A stretch of 64,000 nucleotides of DNA from Helichrysum umbraculigerum (lineage: Eukaryota > Streptophyta > Magnoliopsida > Asterales > Asteraceae), in the NCBI GenBank assembly GCA_949592205.1, contig CATIUR010000001.1, positions 12,787,501-12,851,500 on the forward strand, given 5' to 3'. Both the position numbers and the translations under genes were made by a program. This document shows, piece by piece, positions 57,601 to 64,000 of the stretch. The first letter of the stretch is position 1, and each line of letters opens with the position of its first letter. The notes below the pieces were generated by a model. It searched no databases, had not been told where the DNA came from, and saw only the letters and a program-made list of their open reading frames with translations.

Positions 57601-58386
57601 CAACACCTCTTCTCGTGAGCAGGGAATCCCATGCATAGTGATGCGAGTCTCTTTCTTGACTAAAATACCATTGGTCTCAACCGATTCTTCGTTCTCAGTC
57701 GGCTGATACCCTTCTAATTCCTCATCACTCTCGAACTCTAACTCCTCAAGCATTTTATCGAATTCTTCAATATCTCTAATTGCTTCTATGCTTCCCGTCC
57801 ATCCCTCCAGAATCATGGGATCTAGATCTTCATCTTCCATGAGACTTTGAAGGAACTCCTCATCATCAGTCATTTCTCTGGCACTCACAAAGTAGCAAGT
57901 ATCATCAACTGCAGCAGGATATCGCATTGATTTGTTGACATCAAACACCACTTCATCGTCTCCTAACCTCAGAGTGATTTTTCTATCATGAACATCAATC
58001 AATGCCCTTGCAGTGGCTAGAAAGGGTCTTCCCAAAATGATAGGTATCTTTTTATCTTCGACCATGTCCAGAATAATGAAATCACACGGAAAAACAAACC
58101 TATCCACCTTAACTAGCACATTCTCTACCATACCCCTAGGATATTGAACTGAACGATCTGCTAACTCAATGCACATTCTAATTGGCTTTGGTTCCCCTAA
58201 CTTAAGTCTGGCATACATAGTATAAGGCATTATTGATATGCTTGCCCCCAAGTCAGCCAATGCATGAGTAAGGTCTAAACTTCCAATCAGACAAGGAAGG
58301 GTAATACTTCCAGGGTCTTTCACTTTCGGTGGAAGTTTATTTTGCATAACTGCTGAACATCTCTCGTTCATTGTCACCGTGGTTGC
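54670..58386 (-). pseudogene. L protease-RT-RNase H-integrase, broken
   Basis: Single minus-strand frame with stops at 57,175-57,177, 56,836-56,838, 55,159-55,161 and 54,820-54,822, ending near 54,670. Protease: LADLGAS near 58,260 and IILGRPF near 58,040. RT: CIDYRKLND near 57,130 and FMDDF near 56,830. RNase H: MCDASDYAVGAVL, TDHSALRYLF. Integrase: HHGPNYTARKVF, CDACQR, GIDFMGPF, SDRGTHF, SGQVEVTNR. Integrase continues past the 55,159 stop as TPYRLVYGKACHLPFELEHK. Only one RNase H is present, unlike Tat. Gag is absent because M has cut the frame at 58,386. Confidence 0.92.
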
Positions 58387-59244
58387 TGTGACACTCCTCC
58401 AAATTAGGTATATAATTATACTTAATTACATGCATTTATTACGCTAATTCCCTGCATTTGTTTTAAACTAAACCTATGATGTGATATGAGTCTAGCGAGC
58501 CCAAAACCATAATACAAAAAGTATTACATAATACATATTTATATATAAAGTACGTACGAACGTATCGGAACGAAGCCGACAAAAATAAATAACAAAAGTT
58601 TTGTGACACAAAAATAATTAATAATGAAATTATTAATTACGAGTACTTATATATCTAAAACGTATAGACGAAAGGGTTTAAATATACGTTTAACATAAAA
58701 CGTATTATATCACGAACAGAAACAATTCTAAAACGCGCATACGACGTCGAATCATAAAAACACAAATTTTCTCGTTCATTTGGAAGAAGTTAGAACATTA
58801 CTTCAAAATATGGAATCCTAAAATTTCTGAAATTTGGCGCTCAATTAACTGCGTGCAGTAAAATGTACAAAAATGTACAACTATCAAAAATAATGATAAC
58901 CTCATCATTCTAAAAACATATTACGAACCAGGAGAGCATCTACAAAATAAAAATATAAAATGTTAAATTTTATATTGCTAAAATTATACCCGTACTCGAG
59001 ATTGGTGGGACAAAAATCCCACCAACCTACAATAATGCACCGACCGATGGTTTTTAAAACCATACTTCCCCCCATTCTCTGTGATCTCTTGGCAAAAACA
59101 CACACACAAAATTTTTTTCCATTTTTCTTTCTCTCAAACCAAATTAACAAGATCAGAAGGATAGCAGCAGCAGAAAGTAGCAGTGGAACACCAAGAACAT
59201 CATCATCATCGTCCTTTCATCATCATTTTCATCATTTTCATTTT

Positions 59245-59249
59245 GTAAG
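59245..59249 (+). promoter_or_regulatory. Putative splice donor in M LTR
   Basis: CATTTT/GTAAGG after a CATCATTTTC-rich leader, closely like CATCATTTCTT/GTAAG in D. Confidence 0.45.
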
Positions 59250-59552
59250 GAAACTTTGATCTCTTTGAATTCTTTGCTTATATTTCGTGATATAACATGT
59301 TTAAACAACATAATCTAGCTATATAACAAACAAATATGAAAGATTGAAGCTTTGATCTTGAAATGGTTTTATGAACCCAAAACTTGAAATCGCAAATTTG
59401 ATATGTAAAAGTTGTTATAAACGAGATATAAAGTGATATTATGGTGATAGGTAACATATATAAGCTTTTGCCGTTCGAATTATAGCCTAAAAACACCACG
59501 AAATCTGACTTCAAAACTTGAAAACGGAGCAGGGGACTGGACTGGAACGCGT

Positions 59553-59788
59553 AGCCGATCGGCTAAGCATGAGCCGAACGGCTAAGCAAAAGCCGAACGG
59601 CTGCGTGACTAAAACCGATCGGCTGGGATGCTGAACTTCTGGGCTGTGTGGACTTGGGCCGTACTAGATAACGGACTAAACAATTGGGCCAAGCGAAATG
59701 GACTGGGCCGAGGCCAACAGCCGAACGGCTGAAGGCCCAAGCCGAACGGCTGGCCAAGCCGAACGGCTGGCCCAAGCCGAACGGCTGG
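59553..59788 (+). repeat. AGCCGAACGGCT palindrome array in M LTR
   Basis: Eight copies of (A)GCCGAACGGCT or the perfect palindrome form CCGATCGGCT, irregularly spaced, in a locally GC-rich part of an AT-rich LTR. Confidence 0.85.
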
Positions 59789-60924
59789 GCCGTGTGCTGA
59801 GCTGGGCCGGGTCACGATCTGGGCCTGGTGTTGGGCTTGAGCTGTTGGGTTTGGACCGAATGGTTAATAGATCTCGTGCTAAACTTAAATGGACCGAGTG
59901 AATAGAGAACGAACGATAAATTTTATTATGAAACGATATATTAAATAACATTAACAGTTATTTAATTAAACGTATGCGAACTTGTTGGAAACTAAACGAC
60001 AAACAATATACATAAACGATTGATATATATATGAGATATATGTGAACGTAACAACGAACAATAATATATATACGCGAGAATATATATATTCAACTATATA
60101 AGTATATATATACATATGCTTACACACTTCGGACGATTCGACAAACAAAAATGACTGGTGAAAGTATTATTTATTTTCAACAACTATAATCAACGACGTA
60201 CACAAACTTTAGAAATTGATAATTTCTTTAAACAAACAAATTATTAACATAAGTGAACAAAGTACTTATGGTTAATACAATATTGTGTATAGGTTGACTA
60301 CGTTTGGGCTTCGTTATCTTGTCTCGCTAGCATTCTCATCCGAGCACTCACAGTGAGTTCACAAACCCCTTTTCACTGTTTTAATGCTTTTAAAACTCGG
60401 GGTGGAAAACATAGAAATCGTATGTATAACTGCATGCGACAACTGCTTTAAATACTGTATGTATTTACTTGATTGTTTATGAAAGGGTATTTCATATGTG
60501 ATTGTTTATGAAAGGGTATTTCATACGTGACTGTTGTGAAAGGGTATTTCACACAACTACTTGAACTATGATTTATGAATTGTTTTCATACTATTTTGGG
60601 AATTTAGACAACGAATCTTGGTACAGATCTAGGCTGAACGATGTAGTGCATAAAAGACCTTATGGCTACAGACTATAACCATTAGCTAGGTGACTCTAGC
60701 CACTGAGTATACGGATAGTACTATCGCCGTGACGACCCTCCTACGGATTTGGGAGCGTATACTTAATTGTCCAGCATGGCAAACAACAACAGATTAGGGT
60801 TGTGGTTTGGTTATAGGGTTAGATCGGGTTACCTTACTTGACAGGTTTAGCTCACCTTTCAAGGGATCACCGTCTAAATATTCCCACTAAACTAATGATT
60901 AGGAAAGGATTTCCTACGTACACT

Positions 60925-61132
60925 GATTTGGAAATGTTAATCTTTATTTAGATTAACTTGTGTTCCTACTGATAACTGATTTGGGAAATGTTATTTGTTA
61001 ATAACTTGGGTTTCCTACTACAACTACAACTGATTTGGGAAATGTTATTTGTTAATAACTTGTGTTTCCTACTTGACAAACAACACTTATTTGGAAATGT
61101 TATTCTTAAATGATTAACTTGTGTTTCCTACA
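60925..61132 (+). repeat. Four ~45-60-bp tandem units with internal hairpins in M LTR
   Basis: Units start with a GATTTGGGAAATGTTA-like phrase and end TTTCCTAC. Inside each is an inverted repeat that differs between units yet remains paired: GTTAATCT/AGATTAAC in the first, GTTATT/AATAAC in the second and third. Confidence 0.75.
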
Positions 61133-61582
61133 TAACAAACAAACTTGTGAATTCACTCAACAATTTTGTTGACGTTTTACTCTATGTTTTTCAGGGAATT
61201 AGCAGCGTAAGTAAGATCTGCATGCATATCAGGACGGACTACCCTGGACTTGTTAGGATGCCACTACTTTTGGGACACATGGATTTCCTCTGTATAACTG
61301 CAACTACTGCAGTCATACCTATGAAATCTACTTTTGATATTATGTATTTTATGAAATACTGATTTCAACTATTACTATTACTGTTACCACTTCTCAAGTG
61401 GTAATCTTTTGTAAAACCTTAATTAATGGCATCTTAATCTATTTCGTTCTGCGATAATCATAGGCTCTGAGTATGTATGTAACTGTTGGTTGTTTTTACT
61501 GCTCGCACCCCCGCCACGTCACTAAGCTTCCGCAAACCACTCTACGTAATTGTAATTAACGTTTGGCGGGGTGTGACAGACT

Positions 61583-61595
61583 TGGTATCAGAGCC
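61583..61595 (+). other. Primer binding site of M (tRNA-Met type)
   Basis: TGGTATCAGAGCC four bases after the LTR end. Confidence 0.92.
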
Positions 61596-61749
61596 ATTGG
61601 TTATAGCGAACTAGCAGTCTTTAAGTGACTTGGAACCTTAGAGACCTAGACTATAGCCTTGGCTAGAACATTTGTGCATTCATGCATACATACTTTGCAT
61701 ACAACTAACATACGACTGACACGCCACACTCCATTTCTTTTGTCACAGT

Positions 61750-62529
61750 ATGTCTAGTCAATCACATTACCATGTTTACGCTTCGTATGAAGAGCCGACC
61801 GAGGCTACTTTTGAGGGTCCCGCGATTACAGTAGGGGATGAGTCATCAGTTCATGTGAGAGCTATGTCTGATGACACTAGTGATGCTTACTTAGTACCAC
61901 CTCCGACCGCACCTGTGGTCACTCCTACCCCTACACCACCTGTTGCGGGTACCTCTCGTGTGCCTGTACATCGGATGACAGCTAGGATCTGTGTTCGGGA
62001 TTTTCCCAGGGGACCACTTGCGCCGCGCGATAAGGCGCCAGTGACTGAGTCTGAGGTTCCAGTTGTCGAGCCGCCACAGAAGAGGCTCCGACCTTCTCAT
62101 CTGGACTGGATGCCTCGAGTATTGAGAGAGTGGAGATCACTAGAGGGTATTCCCTCGACCTTTGAGTTTGGAGAGTCCTCCCACTCACCACCATCTGCAT
62201 ATCTCACTGGTGAGCCTCTGGAGCTCACTGTGCCTACCCTTGTGGCTGTGGTCCACACCATGTTTAGGATATCATCTAGCAGGAGCAGAGAGTTGATGGA
62301 GTTACTGAGCGATGCCTCCCGTACTGATATGGATATGGCTAAGCTCCATCAGAGGATGGATTTTGTGGAGACTCACCGTCTGACAGACTGGCAGAGTCTA
62401 GCATCCACCCGTGCACGCGTTGCAGCTTTAGAGAGGCGTGCTAGGGTGTCAGAGATTGTAGCTAGTATGTGTGTGATGACTGCAGCAGTGATGGTTGCGG
62501 TTAGGATGTATTTCCCATGGTTCCGTTAG
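61750..62529 (+). CDS. M upstream ORF, unknown protein with C-terminal hydrophobic segment
   Basis: A 259-codon ORF lies between the primer site and gag. The ATG directly follows a pyrimidine-rich tract and CACAG, a strong splice-acceptor context. The N-terminal half is acidic and then Pro/Thr-rich (PTAPVVTPTPTPP), the middle has a basic PPQKRLRPS patch, residues about 175-235 look coiled-coil (MAKLHQRMDF, RARVAALERRAR), and the last 25 residues are hydrophobic (IVASMCVMTAAVMVAVRM), possibly a membrane anchor. No family is recognised. D has no counterpart at this position. Upstream extra ORFs are known in Ogre elements, but I see no similarity by eye. Confidence 0.65.
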   Translation: MSSQSHYHVYASYEEPTEATFEGPAITVGDESSVHVRAMSDDTSDAYLVPPPTAPVVTPTPTPPVAGTSRVPVHRMTARICVRDFPRGPLAPRDKAPVTESEVPVVEPPQKRLRPSHLDWMPRVLREWRSLEGIPSTFEFGESSHSPPSAYLTGEPLELTVPTLVAVVHTMFRISSSRSRELMELLSDASRTDMDMAKLHQRMDFVETHRLTDWQSLASTRARVAALERRARVSEIVASMCVMTAAVMVAVRMYFPWFR

Positions 62530-63181
62530 GTCTGTGTATGGCGGTTGTGCCTACACCATATTAGACTATTACTTTTGGGGAAATATATGTATGTATTCGT
62601 TATGGACTAGCTGTATGTTGGATGAAACTTTGTTAGTAAAATGGGTATATGTATAGGAAACCCATCATCTTTTGTATAACGCTAACCATAGATGGGTATA
62701 TTAGAAATCCCATCTCATTTTGTACTAAACTCATGTAACAGCGTTTTGATCTCTAATATATAATGTATGCTTGGTTTACATCTCGTGTTCATTATGCTTA
62801 TTATCAACCATGTTATTTCATCTTACAACTGTCGACTTGTGATTAAACCTGTACTTTATCGACACTTTGTGACCAACTCTTGTAAACCCTGAAACATTTT
62901 ACAACTTGATGATTGATTATTCTTGAGAACCTCTAAAATTTACAGTGTTAAACAACAATGAAAAGAAATATGTATTGGACATTATATAATGACGCCTGGC
63001 CAACGTGATTATATTATGCTAGATACATGTGGGTGTTTCAAAGTTGTATGGCACGTGTTGTAAAATTCTATTCATTCATCTTTTCATGTTATTCATTTCT
63101 ATCAAATGTGAATCTTTGATCTATTCACATTCAACATCTCAACATTAACACTCTGCATTTTATTCATCGCAGAGCTGAATC
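62530..63181 (+). other. M spacer between upstream ORF and gag
   Basis: AT-rich and non-coding. It ends in a pyrimidine-rich tract and CATCGCAG (acceptor at 63,171-63,172) nine bases before the gag ATG. Confidence 0.5.
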
Positions 63182-64000
63182 ATGCCTCCCAAACGACGAG
63201 CTACTAGAAACAGTCAAAAAACGACTACGCCTCCACCACCACCCACCGAAACCACTGAACAAATGATCGCACGAAGAATAGCTGAAGGTATTGCTGAATA
63301 TGAGGCAAGCCGTAGTCGTGAACCTGTAGTTAACAACAGTGGATCTACCCCTGTTAATACTGAGACAACCGTGAATGCTCGCAAAGGGTGTTCATACAAA
63401 ACATTTCAAGCTTGTAAGCCGATTTCTTTCCGTGGCACCGAGGGTGCAATTGGTATGATTCATTGGATAGAGAAAACTGAATCAGTATTGGACATTAGTG
63501 ACTGTGCACCTGACTGTATGGTGAAGTATGCTACTTGCACTTTGGCTGATAAAGCGCTCACTTGGTGGAACAGTCAGATCCAATCACTGGGTCGACCAGC
63601 TGCTTATTCAATGTCATGGGGAACATTTAAGAATCTGATGTTGGAGGAATTCTGCCCTCGCAGTGAGATGCAGAAATTAGAAACAGAGTTGTGGAACATC
63701 ACCATGATTGGTGCCGATATTGCTGGGTACACCACTAAGTTTCAGGAGCTTGCACGTCTAGTGCCACATATGGTGACACCCGAGTATAAGCGTATTGAGC
63801 GCTACATATTCGGTCTAGTGCCACAAATCCGCAGTCTGGTGACGTCATCTAAACCGGACACTTTCAGGAGTGCTGTTACTCTAGCACAAAGTTTGACCGA
63901 TGAGGCAGTCAGGATGGGAAATCTGACTAAGAAAGCTGTGTCGGGAAAAGGTGAACCGAACAGTACTGATGTTAGTAGTTCTGGTGGTGCAAAGCGAAAG
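63182..64000 (+). CDS. M gag (N-terminal part, open at window end)
   Basis: The ATG at 63,182 opens a frame that continues for 273 codons to the last base without a stop. The product starts MPPKRRATR, passes a Pro-rich stretch and a helical segment (MIARRIAEGIAEYE), then enters the retrotransposon gag domain (FRGTEGAIGMIHWIEKTESV, LADKALTWWN, MLEEFCPRSEMQKLE, GYTTKFQELARL). It aligns with D gag throughout and carries CAA where D has the nonsense TAA. Zinc knuckles, protease and pol should follow beyond the window. The acceptor-like AG at 63,172 supports this start. Confidence 0.93.
   Translation, partial: MPPKRRATRNSQKTTTPPPPPTETTEQMIARRIAEGIAEYEASRSREPVVNNSGSTPVNTETTVNARKGCSYKTFQACKPISFRGTEGAIGMIHWIEKTESVLDISDCAPDCMVKYATCTLADKALTWWNSQIQSLGRPAAYSMSWGTFKNLMLEEFCPRSEMQKLETELWNITMIGADIAGYTTKFQELARLVPHMVTPEYKRIERYIFGLVPQIRSLVTSSKPDTFRSAVTLAQSLTDEAVRMGNLTKKAVSGKGEPNSTDVSSSGGAKRK

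Larger units (their letters stand above)
51864..58386 (-). mobile_element. Element L: Athila-like element, 5' part cut by M
   Basis: 3' LTR 51,864-53,328, polypurine tract 53,329-53,342, 1.3-kb non-coding region, pol 54,670-58,386. M begins at 58,387 inside the protease region. The RT motif FMDDFSVFG with the following CHFMV block is typical of Athila. At least four nonsense codons make it old or inactive. Confidence 0.88.
58387..61578 (+). repeat. 5' LTR of M
   Basis: TGTGACACTCC...GGGTGTGACA, 3,192 bp. A CT-rich leader at 59,070-59,240 ends in a GTAAG donor-like site at 59,245. Two inverted-repeat arrays follow (59,553-59,788 and 60,925-61,132) and a three-fold GAAAGGGTATTTCA repeat at about 60,478-60,556. 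Confidence 0.88.
58387..64000 (+). mobile_element. Element M: Tekay-like chromovirus, 5' part
   Basis: LTR 58,387-61,578, tRNA-Met primer site 61,583-61,595, an extra ORF, then gag to the end of the window. Gag is homologous to that of D. No break is visible in the 273 gag codons present, so this may be a relatively intact copy; its 3' LTR is outside the window. A possible left target duplication is GTTGC (58,382-58,386). Confidence 0.9.

Overview
The window is plant nuclear heterochromatin made almost entirely of long terminal repeat (LTR) retrotransposons nested inside one another. I found no host gene. The evidence is plant-type Ty3/gypsy proteins (Tekay-like chromovirus, Athila-like, Tat-like with two RNase H domains), Copia-type gag, tRNA-Met and tRNA-Asp type primer binding sites, LTRs of 0.4-3.2 kb and 5-bp target duplications. 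The polyprotein style resembles elements I associate with Asteraceae, but that is an impression, not a demonstration. Element names below (C to N) are mine.

Left nest. F (Tat-like, minus) runs from beyond base 1 to 36,665. E (Athila-like gag-protease element, minus, 3,409-30,731, target duplication ATAAT) is inserted in F. D (Tekay-like chromovirus, plus, 5,116-21,883, duplication GAGGT) is inserted in the left LTR of E. N (gag-only Copia-like element, minus, 11,700-17,812, duplication GAAAC) is inserted in the pol gene of D. F itself sits in H, a plus-strand Tat-like element of which only the 3' part is visible (36,666-39,976). H carries an antisense, apparently intron-containing gene.

Right nest. 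A minus-strand Tat-like pol fragment I (39,977-42,417) is bounded by the 3' LTR of H and the 5' LTR of J (plus, 42,418 onward). J is interrupted by C, a non-coding Copia-like element (43,594-46,570, duplication AGAGC), and by K (Tekay-like, minus, from 46,580). K is interrupted by L (Athila-like, minus, from 51,864), and L by M (Tekay-like, plus, from 58,387). M is the best preserved element: its gag is open to the end of the window, and it has an extra upstream ORF whose start, like the gag start, directly follows a splice-acceptor-like site.

How the parts work together. The coding regions are standard gag, protease, reverse transcriptase, RNase H and integrase modules. Nearly all of the older ones are broken by nonsense codons, frameshifts or later insertions. 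Four non-coding patterns stand out: (1) lineage-specific arrays of short inverted repeats, several with compensatory changes in the stems, in the LTRs or 3' regions of most families; (2) a diverged 3' module with two conserved GTAC hairpins shared by a Copia-like (N) and an Athila-like (L) element; (3) a conserved splice donor in the LTRs of the three Tekay-like elements, with acceptors just before gag in the two elements that retain it; (4) an unrecognised domain replacing reverse transcriptase and integrase in E.
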